Part shown: piece by piece, positions 23,601-31,652 of the stretch
How positions within the stretch are numbered: the stretch's first letter is position 1
Layout of the letters: every line of letters begins with the position of its first letter
Origin: a virus
Length of the DNA: 64,000 bases
Reading direction: 5' to 3' (one strand)
Virus record (IMG/VR): IMGVR_UViG_3300047666_001259
Span: 1 to 64,000 of that record
Notes under the pieces: model-generated
What the model saw: only the letters and a program-made list of their open reading frames with translations
Databases searched by the model: none
What the model was told of the DNA's origin: nothing
Position numbers and translations under genes: made by a program

Positions 23601-24069
23601 ATTTTAGAACTTCATTATCAACACAAGAATAAATCCCATAAACCAAATCTCTTCCTACATCAAAAAAGCCAGAGCTTGGGTAATAGTAGATTGAGTTCTT
23701 CCAGAAATCAACATCATCTTTATTCTCTTCCGTAACAGTGACTGCCTTCTCTCCAGCATCAAGCATTCTGGCTGTCTCTAAAATAGGAGCCATAATATCA
23801 CCTTGATCAAGGTTTTGTAAATTAAGGTCATGGTTTCCTAAAATTACATCAGTTGGTGCAATCTTGGAAAGTTCAGTTAGGAAACTAACCAAAAGGATGG
23901 ATGATTGTGGAGAGGTTTTGATTTTGTGGTGCATTAAATCACCACCAACGTATATTCTATCAGGTTTTTGATTCCTTAGGTCTTCGTAAAATCTTTCAAA
24001 TACATCTCTAAATTCATCATGTCTTGCACCAAATCGTATTTGGATGTCCGCAGTATGAGCTATCTTCAT
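20605..24069 (-). CDS. Fused SbcD-SbcC (gp47-gp46-like) recombination exonuclease
   Basis: One 1154-residue polypeptide carries both subunits. Residues 1 to about 340 are the Mre11/SbcD/gp47 metallophosphatase: HTADIQIR (motif I with Gln where His is usual), VGGDLMHHK, VILGNHD, FWHGTLYG and MGDIHEY. The rest is the Rad50/SbcC/gp46 ATPase: Walker A GKNYSGKSN, two long coiled coils around a zinc hook (PCPTC), signature GSGSGAQKF and Walker B FLIDEGFG. T4 gp46/47 and SbcCD are two separate chains that process DNA ends for recombination. The fusion fixes a 1:1 ratio. It lies between the RuvC-like resolvase and small coupled genes. There is no frame break. Confidence 0.93.
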   Translation of the reverse strand: MKIAHTADIQIRFGARHDEFRDVFERFYEDLRNQKPDRIYVGGDLMHHKIKTSPQSSILLVSFLTELSKIAPTDVILGNHDLNLQNLDQGDIMAPILETARMLDAGEKAVTVTEENKDDVDFWKNSIYYYPSSGFFDVGRDLVYGIYSCVDNEVLKLETPEARKTYVAFWHGTLYGSVGDNGYEIRIDDGFNMETFKNFDAVMMGDIHEYQTFREDETIAYCGSLIQNNYGESIDKGYLMWDLSNKKNITHQRRYVLNDWGFAKLNISRGESIEERVENLNFSNDKKKTKISIVYEDYQENYSLERERYIRDLIRNQYGCKEINISFEAIEKEEIDVLDGKEVEEGESLLFLDLLEEWLDQTEGDISDEEKKNIIKLASDIDNSELEIDETKDSRNRTNIEPLKITFSNLFSFPEKALTIDLQRYQGILGIFGKNYSGKSNLIRTIIWGMFEVVPGNKDSNTIVNLYTESNKGFVSIELLINGVLHRISRRIEQKEKGSNSYRRKFEIWKEVDTEGVIEEKWVPVKSDSGTSEQKEVKKQIEEAIGSYEDFSINSLHIHGSEDDYINLSQQDKNSLFWKYNGLDPFKQRVAYARKKINVFKKSYSDLGKAVEIEQEIATKEEELKAKRITLDSLGKEKKMNETRREDENKKIINLTSKLEKVQILPFENKEEIEKKISDITEKVDRVTKIKNELQGWVDINPKRELPFDSTKTIDSVSSEIDKNQSLLDSSQTEKGELKIWIESNPRKEVIDDSGASKVIMEVQSEVISLQNDLIIFQGKPCPTCNNATSEPKPKAESSTKILIGEKNVIINEKRKLIEKAEDHKNHNNLLNQKESRLSLLISSIKQFEGALDSLNKEKDVIAKSKSIIEHNTLYDRKYKDLRTSEGDLQNFKNSLAVFQNQFDVFDENEENKKKNIETEKYITDIEESIDQYKLAVHAISNQINGMIGDVSVLENTIQTSKVVLNKIKEADKNFKIYSIYLQAVERDGIPSMIIKKRLPLMNSRVNSLIGHMANYKVDLEIDKKGDIKEYFYFMENKFDRLPVAGSGSGAQKFLISLAIKDAFRYISGNYVVKPSIFLIDEGFGTLHPETVTEMVGILRYLKTKYKNMMVITHVDEIKDAADYIFEAFKDRTELTEEDLNTNPNAGITQLVTR

Positions 24070-24099
24070 TCTAAATTTTTATACAAATATAGGAAATTT

Positions 24100-24627
24100 T
24101 TAGCTCATTTGATCATCTAACATGACCAACATACATAAACCAACAGCATAACTGTCAGCCATATCGAAGTTTTCATCTAGGAGTTTCCTCGATCTTGGCC
24201 CGTATTTCCAATCAAGTTGTGGCTCTAATTGTGTTACTCTTTCCCAAACTAACATCTTTCCACTTTTGTCCTGACCACGCTTGATGAGACCCGGGAAGGC
24301 GGTTGCTCTAATCGTAAGTACATTCAAATGCACAGGCTCAATTCCAAAATAATTGTAAACCGCACTCGACACCATTCCGTTAAAGAAATTAAGTTTAGCA
24401 ATCGTTTGAGGATTTGACTTTCTTCCTTCAAATGACTGCAAAGGCTCTTCTATAGCAATATGCTCAATTCCTTTCATATGAGAAACTTCTTTCATGAAAG
24501 CATCTAATCTTTCCCAGTAATTTTTCTTGGAATTCATTTTTACATAACCAATCTCTGCCATTGTCCCTTCCGAGTCAAAAGTAGTGTATCCTATACAGGA
24601 GGTTGAAATATCTAGTGCTAATAACAT
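24100..24627 (-). CDS. RuvC-like Holliday junction resolvase
   Basis: 175 residues with the RNase H-fold resolvase layout: LLALDISTSCIGYTTFD (first Asp on strand 1), HIAIEEPLQSF (Glu at the end of strand 4) and a C-terminal helix ENFDMADSYAVGLC supplying the last Asp. These acidic residues bind Mg for cleavage of four-way junctions. The size matches RuvC and poxvirus A22-type enzymes. Immediately upstream of the SbcD-SbcC fusion and probably cotranscribed. It may do the job that endonuclease VII does in T4, resolving branches before packaging. Confidence 0.85.
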   Translation of the reverse strand: MLLALDISTSCIGYTTFDSEGTMAEIGYVKMNSKKNYWERLDAFMKEVSHMKGIEHIAIEEPLQSFEGRKSNPQTIAKLNFFNGMVSSAVYNYFGIEPVHLNVLTIRATAFPGLIKRGQDKSGKMLVWERVTQLEPQLDWKYGPRSRKLLDENFDMADSYAVGLCMLVMLDDQMS

Positions 24628-24674
24628 AATCTTTAATTTTTAAGAATGTAGTTATTAGTTGGAAAAAATCAAAT

Positions 24675-24706
24675 AAAAAAGCCCCTTGATATAAGAGGCT
24701 TTTTTT
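24675..24706 (-). terminator. Intrinsic terminator after the 24724-29038 tail operon
   Basis: Stem AAGCC(C)CTT / AAGAGGCTT with an A tract on the left and seven T residues on the right. It is usable in both directions. On the minus strand it lies 18 nt past the stop at 24724. Confidence 0.88.
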
Positions 24707-24723
24707 ATTCGAACCATTTCTGG

Positions 24724-25824
24724 TTATACGTCTAGTTTTAGTGTAAAAGTCAATAGACCTGTATAGCCTTTTGCTTTTGGTCTATCAAGTTTTGTGATAG
24801 CAACCAATTCATTATTTGTGTTATACAATCCAACTTCTGTTACATATGTTGTGTCAAAGTCGTTTGCTCCTTCTTGATAAGTGTTCAAGTTAGCATCGTA
24901 ATCCCAAGTTGGGTTGTTTGTAAAGAAAAACTCATTCGGAAGAGCAATGCAAACAACTGATGTCTGGTATGCAATATCGATACTGTAAAAGTTTACAGTT
25001 GATAGAGCTGAATCATCCCAGAATATATTTGTAACTCCTGAAGTTGAGTTTGCGCCTCCACCCGGGACAATCTTTCCTAGACCCCAAGGCATATTTGAAA
25101 CAATACTTGGGTGAGTAATCACCATCAAACCTTTATCTAAAGCTACAAAACCTACAGGGATATCATAATTATATCCTTGGTTTGTAGTGGTTGGATAGTT
25201 TTCAAATACAGTTGCTGCCAAATCAACATTAGTCCAAGCTCTTTGGTCTGTATTAATATCTACCGCTGCCAAGTCCTGATAAGATACAGCAGAAGGTCTG
25301 TCTAGGTAGTTTGTAGTATCCCAAGTCGAAACTGAGGATTTATTAATCACACCGCCATCTGTATAGCCTGAATAAGGTAGATTAATCCTATCACAGAATA
25401 GGAAAGTGATATTATTACCCAACAAAGGACTGTTCTGCTTTTTAGCAAAAGTCCCATAAGTACTAGAAACTAATGTTACAGAAGAAAAACTTGCACCACC
25501 GTTATTTTGTGGAACAACCCATGTAACTGACCTTCCGTCCATAATCTCATCATAAGATGTATTAGGAATAGCTGATATCAAGAATTGATCAACATTTAAT
25601 TGCTGCAATTCAGGAAAAGCCTGAGATAAAGTTGAGCCTGTCGGTAAAGTTGCTGAGGTCGCTGGCAAATTTACAGATTTGAAATAGTGTGTAAACCTTT
25701 CGTTTAGCTCAGTTCTGTCCACCAAGCTATAGACTAGCTCACTTGTAGTGACTGTCTTCAGTGTTCTTATTTCATTTCTTGTTGAAACAACACTTGAAAC
25801 TGGTTTTAAAAAATCGTTTGCCAT
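24724..25824 (-). CDS. Virion protein (tail/adhesin), 366 aa
   Basis: Composition rich in Thr, Ser, Asn and aromatic residues with no lysine-rich regions, typical of a beta-rich virion surface protein. The C terminus TTYVTEVGLYNTNNELVAIT matches the C terminus of the 27005-29038 protein (TTYVSEIGILNGDNQLVAIG), so the two share a terminal module. Such modules recur in tail and baseplate proteins of large phages. Last gene of the 29038-24724 run, before a strong terminator. Exact role unknown. Confidence 0.65.
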   Translation of the reverse strand: MANDFLKPVSSVVSTRNEIRTLKTVTTSELVYSLVDRTELNERFTHYFKSVNLPATSATLPTGSTLSQAFPELQQLNVDQFLISAIPNTSYDEIMDGRSVTWVVPQNNGGASFSSVTLVSSTYGTFAKKQNSPLLGNNITFLFCDRINLPYSGYTDGGVINKSSVSTWDTTNYLDRPSAVSYQDLAAVDINTDQRAWTNVDLAATVFENYPTTTNQGYNYDIPVGFVALDKGLMVITHPSIVSNMPWGLGKIVPGGGANSTSGVTNIFWDDSALSTVNFYSIDIAYQTSVVCIALPNEFFFTNNPTWDYDANLNTYQEGANDFDTTYVTEVGLYNTNNELVAITKLDRPKAKGYTGLLTFTLKLDV

Positions 25825-25853
25825 TTTATTCTAATTTATTTTTTTAACATTAT

Positions 25854-26447
25854 TTATCCCGCATTAGGAGCTTGGGTTCCTGTTCCTGTTCCTGTTCCTG
25901 TTCCTGTTTCAAGCCCAATTGGAACTTCAGTGTTATCAGTATCTGGCTCATTATCAATAATCCCTACATATGAAAAAGCAACTTTAAACATTCTTGAATT
26001 TTCTACTTGGTTGCTTTCTCTACCGTAAGCTGAAAAGGTTAAGTATCTTGTTCTAGCAGTTCCCGTAGTGTTAGGAGTTTGTCCGTTATCGATCCAGAGT
26101 TTAAGTGAATTAATATATGCGGTTGGAAGATTTGAAACATAATCTTTATAACCATCTACATAGCTTGAATCCTTTTTACAAAAAGTAACATAAAAAGTAC
26201 TGTCTTCATTCTGGGTAGTCTGAAAAGTGGTTGGTGGATGCAATTTCAAGAAATGCCCTCCTTCTCCCATGCTCTCTGTTAGGGGGATAATAATTTTATC
26301 ACCACCAACAAGAGTTGTGGTGTTTAAGTTCTGAGCAATAGGCCCGATCACGATGTGTGGTTCGGAAATTATCCCATTATCATAACCCGTGTAAACACGA
26401 ATTTTTCTATGCAGAATATTGTTTGGTGTTGCGTTTGGTGTTAGCAT
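25854..26447 (-). CDS. Probable virion protein with Thr-Gly repeat tail, 197 aa
   Basis: The globular part (about residues 10-175) is beta-rich (IRVYTGYDNGIISEPHIVIG, RTRYLTFSAYGRE). It ends in a Thr-Gly dipeptide repeat (GTGTGTGTGT) followed by QAPNAG. The repeat is encoded by hexamer units. The neighbouring 26462 protein has a similar Gly-Thr-Ser linker. Position within the tail operon supports a structural role. No family recognised. Confidence 0.6.
   Translation of the reverse strand: MLTPNATPNNILHRKIRVYTGYDNGIISEPHIVIGPIAQNLNTTTLVGGDKIIIPLTESMGEGGHFLKLHPPTTFQTTQNEDSTFYVTFCKKDSSYVDGYKDYVSNLPTAYINSLKLWIDNGQTPNTTGTARTRYLTFSAYGRESNQVENSRMFKVAFSYVGIIDNEPDTDNTEVPIGLETGTGTGTGTGTQAPNAG
25877..25906 (-). 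repeat. Five tandem TTCCTG hexamers encoding Thr-Gly
   Basis: Five perfect 6-nt units on the plus strand. On the coding strand they read as alternating ACA GGA codons. Slippage would change the linker length by two residues per unit without a frameshift. Confidence 0.9.
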
Positions 26448-26461
26448 TTTTTATCTTTTTA

Positions 26462-26971
26462 TTATCTTACTACTTGTTGGTTATTAGCAGACCCTCCATT
26501 ATTGGTTAACCCTCCATTTGGAGAGACAGGAACATTAGGAAGACCAGTTCCAGTTCCAGTTCCGCTTCCACTTCCAGTATCAGTTCCAGTTGGAAGCGCA
26601 CTTCCACCAAAATTAATATTGATTGATAACGTGTCGTCTGATACAAATGTACCTGTAACATCATAAGTCACAGCACTTGTAGCTAAATTATCAAAATTGC
26701 TATACAATAGCATTGAAGATTGCACGTAATCTACGGCAGACTTCAAACAACCTTCAGACTCTCCTGAGATATCTGGCACTTGACCCGGTAGTAGATTAAA
26801 ACCCACTGAATAATTGTGATCAGGATCACCTAAAGCGAACGATTTAATTTCAAATAAATCATTACCTTCCTCATCGAACCTGATATTTCCTTGGTTAAAT
26901 AGATACTTTCTACCTACCCCAGTGAGATAAGCAGTTCCTTGTATACTTGAACCTGATGTTACAAAACCCAT
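26462..26971 (-). CDS. Probable virion protein, 169 aa
   Basis: The N terminus (TAYLTGVGRKYLFNQG followed by FALGDPDHNYSVG) matches a pattern seen in tail-associated proteins of large Bacteroidota and T4-like phages (LT..G+..L..G followed by f.lGD.d..Y). The 27005 protein starts in a related way (VKLTDTGRRLLSLG then FSDREINYGV). A Thr/Gly/Ser linker and an Asn/Pro-rich tail follow. Possibly a tail collar or fibre-attachment protein. This is inference from composition and context. Confidence 0.6.
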   Translation of the reverse strand: MGFVTSGSSIQGTAYLTGVGRKYLFNQGNIRFDEEGNDLFEIKSFALGDPDHNYSVGFNLLPGQVPDISGESEGCLKSAVDYVQSSMLLYSNFDNLATSAVTYDVTGTFVSDDTLSININFGGSALPTGTDTGSGSGTGTGTGLPNVPVSPNGGLTNNGGSANNQQVVR

Positions 26972-26990
26972 TTTCTTTTTTCTTTTTCTT

Positions 26991-26996
26991 TAAATA
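26991..26996 (-). promoter_or_regulatory. TATTTA-type box upstream of the 26971 gene
   Basis: Minus strand reads ATATTATTTAAAGAAAAAG, 19 nt before the ATG at 26971. The leader is A/G-rich and has no Shine-Dalgarno match. Confidence 0.4.
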
Positions 26997-27004
26997 ATAT
27001 CAAA

Positions 27005-29038
27005 TTAAAAATCCAATTCTAATTGATAAGTTAAATATCTAGCACTTGATTTAGGTAAAGGGTAGCTAGGTTTACCTATAGCAACCAATTGGTTGTCCCC
27101 ATTTAAAATTCCTATTTCACTAACATATGTTGTTTCATCTAGTGAATTATCAAATGTTTCGTTATTAGATGAATTTAATTCATTATCTGTTGCAATTAAA
27201 GTAATTACAGTTTTAAATACTGTAGCTCTAATCGCACACTCTACATTTCCTAAGAAAAATGTCTCATCTCCGTAATTTAAACCACCCGTTGCGGTATTCA
27301 TATTATCGGTAAAATAATCCCCTAAAGTATATGTTGATCCAGAATCATAATCTTCTTTTGAAACTATAAACTGATGTGCTTGTAGGTAAGTAGGGTCAAT
27401 TGTGTTATTACCAGTCTCTCCTGTGTAAATTCCGTTTCCTAAAACTCCGTCCGAAACAAGTTTCCATCCATCAGTAGGTACAGAATTTAAGTTTTCATAA
27501 GAAGATGTCTCCATTTCCTTTATTAATATCTGAACTTTATTTGAAGACCAGCCAGTTCCTGAGTAAGTAACAAATCCTGCCTCATTTCTTAAATAAGGAA
27601 ATGAACCAGCTGGAAAACTTACGTTTAAGTACTTTGACAATCCAACGCCATCAGTCTCCCCTTCAATCTTTTGAATATAATTACAGTGCATAGACTGCTC
27701 ATACCCTAAGGTTGCCCCAGAATTAGCAACCGTATCATTTTCTGTTCTATAAGAAATTAGATAGGTGTAATTTGATCTACAAAGTCCTGAAGAGTTTGAT
27801 GAAGTTAAAGGAGCTGCGGGAGAATCTACCAACCTAACGTTAGGTTTTGGAAGTGTCCAGTTCCTATTTGACTTATAACTCATTGCAGTTAAAAGTTCTG
27901 CATCAGTTATAACAAACATCTTCAGTTTGTGATAAACTCTACCTAGTGGGTTTGAAGTGTTTGAGGAGCCGTCATACAGAATTCTGTAAGATGTCCCTGC
28001 TACTGAATCATAATAATCTGTACTTGCTACATCTGAAAGCCTTAGGCCTGCTAGGACTCCTGTTCCCGGGTCATTATCGGCTTGATGCCAAAGCACATGA
28101 GGAATCTCCAACTTAACTGTTCCAGCAACCAGCTGTTCTGCATAAGTGTTTCCTGAACTTAGGTTTGTGTAATGAATAATTCCGATAGAACGGAAATTCT
28201 TCTCAAACCCTAAATATTGTTTCGTTCCATTGTATTCCAATGACCCGTAAGAAGTATAACCCGAAATTGAGTTTGTACTTCCAATCTCAGAAGATGTGCG
28301 AACAATATTCATGTTCCAAACTTTCGTTACCTTAGTAACTCCTGATCCCCAGTATTCTTCTACTTCTGTTTTTGGATAAACCCAATAAGGAATTTCTAAA
28401 GTTGACCCTGTTCCTAGTGTAGGGAGGTCTCGATCAACGAACATTGTTGTTCCAACTGTTTCAGTAACTCTGTACCATAAAGAAACAAATGGAGAATTAG
28501 ATAAAGAAGGAACATAGTCGTAAGTTCCCATACCTGCATACCATCTAATGTAAAGTAAATCTCCAACGTCAGCCACGTTTCCAGCTCGATCAGCCGCTAG
28601 TGCTTTTGAGGTTCCTGAAATAGTGTCATATGTAGTGTATCCCGTATGTTTATAGCTTGCGGAATCTAATTTAAACTGAGCAGATGTTACAGATGTTGCT
28701 GATGTTGTTCCAGCCTGTTGAGCTAGCCAAGCTCCGATGCTCTCTGTGTTTGCTGTTACAATGTTTCTACTTGAGAATACAGAAGCATCACCTAGCTGAT
28801 ATGCTGATGAACCATCAAAATTTGTTGACGGTAAAATAGGGTGATCATCTTTTGGAGCTAAAACTCTGTTTTCTGGAATGCAGAAAGCCGAGCTATTTCT
28901 AGCAACTCCATAATTTATCTCTCGATCTGAAAACACAGCCTTATTAAAAGTAAGACTACCAAGAGATAAAAGTCTCCTTCCAGTATCGGTCAATTTAACA
29001 TTTATAAAAGTCTGTGGCTCTTGCGGCAAGTAACTCAT
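27005..29038 (-). CDS. Large virion adhesin/tail protein, 677 aa
   Basis: Begins MSYLPQEPQTFINVKLTDTG, with the LTDTGRRLLSLG and DREINYGV elements shared in weaker form with the 26462 protein. The body is rich in Ser, Thr, Tyr and Gly and free of obvious catalytic motifs. The C terminus (TTYVSEIGILNGDNQLVAIG and a final beta strand) is paralogous to that of the 24724 protein. A TATTTA box 23 nt upstream suggests that it heads the tail operon. Tail fibre or baseplate-peripheral protein by inference. Confidence 0.65.
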   Translation of the reverse strand: MSYLPQEPQTFINVKLTDTGRRLLSLGSLTFNKAVFSDREINYGVARNSSAFCIPENRVLAPKDDHPILPSTNFDGSSAYQLGDASVFSSRNIVTANTESIGAWLAQQAGTTSATSVTSAQFKLDSASYKHTGYTTYDTISGTSKALAADRAGNVADVGDLLYIRWYAGMGTYDYVPSLSNSPFVSLWYRVTETVGTTMFVDRDLPTLGTGSTLEIPYWVYPKTEVEEYWGSGVTKVTKVWNMNIVRTSSEIGSTNSISGYTSYGSLEYNGTKQYLGFEKNFRSIGIIHYTNLSSGNTYAEQLVAGTVKLEIPHVLWHQADNDPGTGVLAGLRLSDVASTDYYDSVAGTSYRILYDGSSNTSNPLGRVYHKLKMFVITDAELLTAMSYKSNRNWTLPKPNVRLVDSPAAPLTSSNSSGLCRSNYTYLISYRTENDTVANSGATLGYEQSMHCNYIQKIEGETDGVGLSKYLNVSFPAGSFPYLRNEAGFVTYSGTGWSSNKVQILIKEMETSSYENLNSVPTDGWKLVSDGVLGNGIYTGETGNNTIDPTYLQAHQFIVSKEDYDSGSTYTLGDYFTDNMNTATGGLNYGDETFFLGNVECAIRATVFKTVITLIATDNELNSSNNETFDNSLDETTYVSEIGILNGDNQLVAIGKPSYPLPKSSARYLTYQLELDF

Positions 29039-29061
29039 TTCTTAACTTCTTTGATTTATTC

Positions 29062-29067
29062 TAAATA
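29062..29067 (-). promoter_or_regulatory. TATTTA box upstream of the 29038 gene
   Basis: Minus strand reads TTCTATTTAGAATAAATC, 23 nt before the ATG at 29038. A plus-strand box of the same family lies 63 nt away at 29130, so this gap holds divergent candidate promoters. Confidence 0.5.
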
Positions 29068-29129
29068 GAACTCAAAAAAAATAATACCTTTAATTTAAAA
29101 AGTAAAGGGTTTACTTTATTTTTGAGAAT

Positions 29130-29135
29130 TATTTA
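29130..29135 (+). promoter_or_regulatory. TATTTA box upstream of the 29155 gene
   Basis: Plus strand reads GAATTATTTATACCAAAG, 19 nt before the ATG at 29155. A TTG at 29122 would start translation upstream of the box, so it argues for the ATG at 29155. Confidence 0.5.
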
Positions 29136-29154
29136 TACCAAAGAACTATTTCTT

Positions 29155-31650
29155 ATGCCATTTGATTTACCAAATACAGCGAGTACATTATCTCCCCATT
29201 TTTCACCGGGAGAAGACCTAAGATACTTTCCAACCACAGATCGTTCGATATCTACCGTTGGTGATTATCGTGTGCAAACTAATTTTGATCCAGAGTCAAT
29301 AGATCGAGTAATTAGAAATCTCAGTTTCGATCAATACGAATCTTTAAACTCAATGAGCATCACAGGAGCCACTTCTGCTGATACCATTAATGTTTTCGTG
29401 CAATCACAAGAACTTAATCTTGATTTTCAAAGACCTGAAAACAACACCTATTTTTCAAGCTTTAAAACAGAGGTGATAAAAGGAATAGCAGAAATAATTT
29501 CAGACTTTCCATACGCTATCTATGTAACTTCAGGCTCTACTAGCGCCAATACTCTTTATGATTTCTCTAAGGTCTATGACTTAAATACAAATGAAATTCA
29601 ATCTACTTTTAAGGTCTCAGCCGATACTATTGTCAACCAAGGAAACGTTTTACTTAATTCTGGGTATTCTTATAACAACAACAGTTTATTTAATAATTTC
29701 AATGATTACGTTGTTCAGTTTAAAAATGGAGAAGACGCAAACACTGGGTCAACTGTTCCAAGATTAACAATCCTAAACTATTCATTCTCAGCTGGAGTTT
29801 ATTTAGAACTCACAGTTAAAGGAGACTTTTTAACAGGTCAAACGTCAGGAACATCATTCTCTGAATTCTATATTGCTCCCTCTCCTAAGATAGTTTATAA
29901 ATTTAAGAAGGATATTACTCCTCTGCAAAATCAACTTTTCTTTAACGGAAAATACAAAATTGCAAACCCACTTCTAAATGATGGCTCTACGATTGAAGTA
30001 ACTTATACTTGGCCGAAGACCATTGATGGATACAACCCTAATACTTACGGAACGGAGTTCGATGTTTGGAAAGATAGCATGCTAGACTTTGCTGAGGACT
30101 TAGATTGTGACAAGACTGGAATTATGGCTCAGACTATGATCCCTGATTCTTATTTCGAATTTGATAGTGATAGTGATATCTACAAAAATGTTACCCAAGC
30201 TCAAGCTCAGGAGTTTGATATCATCAAACAATATATTGATGGTTTAGTTTATGCTCACACAGCAACATATGACGGAACAGAGTCTGTCCCAGACAAGTTC
30301 ATCTTTAAACTATCCCAGTTACTAGGGTTTGACTTATCTCCTCAATTCAATGAGGTAGACCTATTGCGTTATCTTTCGGGAGATGAAGATGGTTTAGATA
30401 ATTCAGGAGCTTATTATAACTTGCAGCTTTGGAGAAAGATTTTAACTAATATTATTTGGCTTTTAAAGAGAAAAGGAACTAGAGAGTCATTGCTTTGGAT
30501 ATTCCAGCTTATCGGTGCGCCAGAGTGCATGATTAGGTTAGATGAGATTGTATATGATATCTCTTCGGCAGCAGCTTCTGGAAATACAGGTACTTTATTA
30601 GAGAATGAATTATCTTTTAAAGTAAAAACAAACGGATATCCAGATTATAATGTTTCTCCACACATTTTTCAAGAAGGTGGAAGTGGTCGTGGAAATGGTA
30701 TGAAGTATATTGATTTCTGGAGACCACAGTTTGATCCAGTTTTGAGATTTGACAACATCAAAACCCAATCTGGAGATACAGTATATTTCGGAACTGAAAA
30801 TATTATAAACTCTAAACAACTATATGCAGCACTTGATCCAGCTCAAGCAATCGAGTGCAACGTACATGAGTGGTATCAATTAACTGGTACAGTTTGGAAC
30901 TACTGTTATTCAGATATTTCTATGTGTGATTGGGATTATCCTTTCCAATGGATTCCTAGTGATCCATATGCAGCAAAACCAACTGGAGCTACGGAACATA
31001 TTTCTGGAATGACATATCAAGAATATATGACATTCTTGTTTGCTAACAATGTTGACCCACAGACTAGAAAAACGAATGATCAAAATCATACAACTTTCTA
31101 TTATCCAGCTCTGAAGAATATTTACTTGAATTATTCTTACTTAAACAATCCACAATCGAACAGGATTACAATGAGTAAGCTTGAAAACTTTATAAAGTTA
31201 ATTGAAAGGAAGTTCTTCAATTATGGAAAACAACTTTTACCAGCCACATCAATTTTGTTGGCTCAAGGAGTGATTTATAGAAACACAGAATTTCATAGAG
31301 AAAGGTTTATCTATAAAGAAGGAGTTAATAAAGGTTCAGAATTTAGAGTAGACGTGTCTCAGCCAGAATCTCTTATCGAAATCATCGAGGTTACCAATGA
31401 GGTAGTCCAAGAGATTGAAGGAAACGTTATTTCGATTGAAGTCTCTAATGAAATTGTTCAAGAAATTGAAGGAAATGTTATCCCTATTGACGTGAGCAAT
31501 GAAATTACGATTGAAATTGAAGGAACAATTAATGGATATAATTTGATTGTAGAGATTAATGATCTTACTGAAGATTCAGAAGTTGTCTCGGAAGTAACTG
31601 CTACTCAATTATTAGAAGACTTATCTAATATCATCTCTGATCCTGAATAA
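29155..31650 (+). CDS. Baseplate/tail protein with P2 gpI-like segment, 831 aa
   Basis: The ATG at 29155 (MPFDLPNTASTLS) is preferred over an in-frame TTG at 29122, which precedes the promoter box. The segment LWRKILTNIIWLLKRKGTRE followed by LLWIFQLIGAPE resembles the KSKGT-type helix of tail proteins related to P2 gpI, which link fibres to the baseplate. An acidic helical section precedes it (FDVWKDSMLDFAEDLDC). The C terminus has three tandem repeats of about 20 residues built on VSNEIVQEIEGNVI, then a beta tail. It is followed after 2 nt by the ADP-ribosyltransferase-like gene, so the two are probably cotranscribed late. Confidence 0.65.
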   Translation: MPFDLPNTASTLSPHFSPGEDLRYFPTTDRSISTVGDYRVQTNFDPESIDRVIRNLSFDQYESLNSMSITGATSADTINVFVQSQELNLDFQRPENNTYFSSFKTEVIKGIAEIISDFPYAIYVTSGSTSANTLYDFSKVYDLNTNEIQSTFKVSADTIVNQGNVLLNSGYSYNNNSLFNNFNDYVVQFKNGEDANTGSTVPRLTILNYSFSAGVYLELTVKGDFLTGQTSGTSFSEFYIAPSPKIVYKFKKDITPLQNQLFFNGKYKIANPLLNDGSTIEVTYTWPKTIDGYNPNTYGTEFDVWKDSMLDFAEDLDCDKTGIMAQTMIPDSYFEFDSDSDIYKNVTQAQAQEFDIIKQYIDGLVYAHTATYDGTESVPDKFIFKLSQLLGFDLSPQFNEVDLLRYLSGDEDGLDNSGAYYNLQLWRKILTNIIWLLKRKGTRESLLWIFQLIGAPECMIRLDEIVYDISSAAASGNTGTLLENELSFKVKTNGYPDYNVSPHIFQEGGSGRGNGMKYIDFWRPQFDPVLRFDNIKTQSGDTVYFGTENIINSKQLYAALDPAQAIECNVHEWYQLTGTVWNYCYSDISMCDWDYPFQWIPSDPYAAKPTGATEHISGMTYQEYMTFLFANNVDPQTRKTNDQNHTTFYYPALKNIYLNYSYLNNPQSNRITMSKLENFIKLIERKFFNYGKQLLPATSILLAQGVIYRNTEFHRERFIYKEGVNKGSEFRVDVSQPESLIEIIEVTNEVVQEIEGNVISIEVSNEIVQEIEGNVIPIDVSNEITIEIEGTINGYNLIVEINDLTEDSEVVSEVTATQLLEDLSNIISDPE

Positions 31651-31652
31651 AC

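Noticed and set aside
24084-24091. TATATTTG on the minus strand before the SbcD-SbcC gene
   Set aside because: No TTG 17-23 nt upstream; could be chance.
30610-30819. Minus-strand frame of 69 codons within the 29155 gene
   Set aside because: Wholly inside a well-supported gene and without motif.
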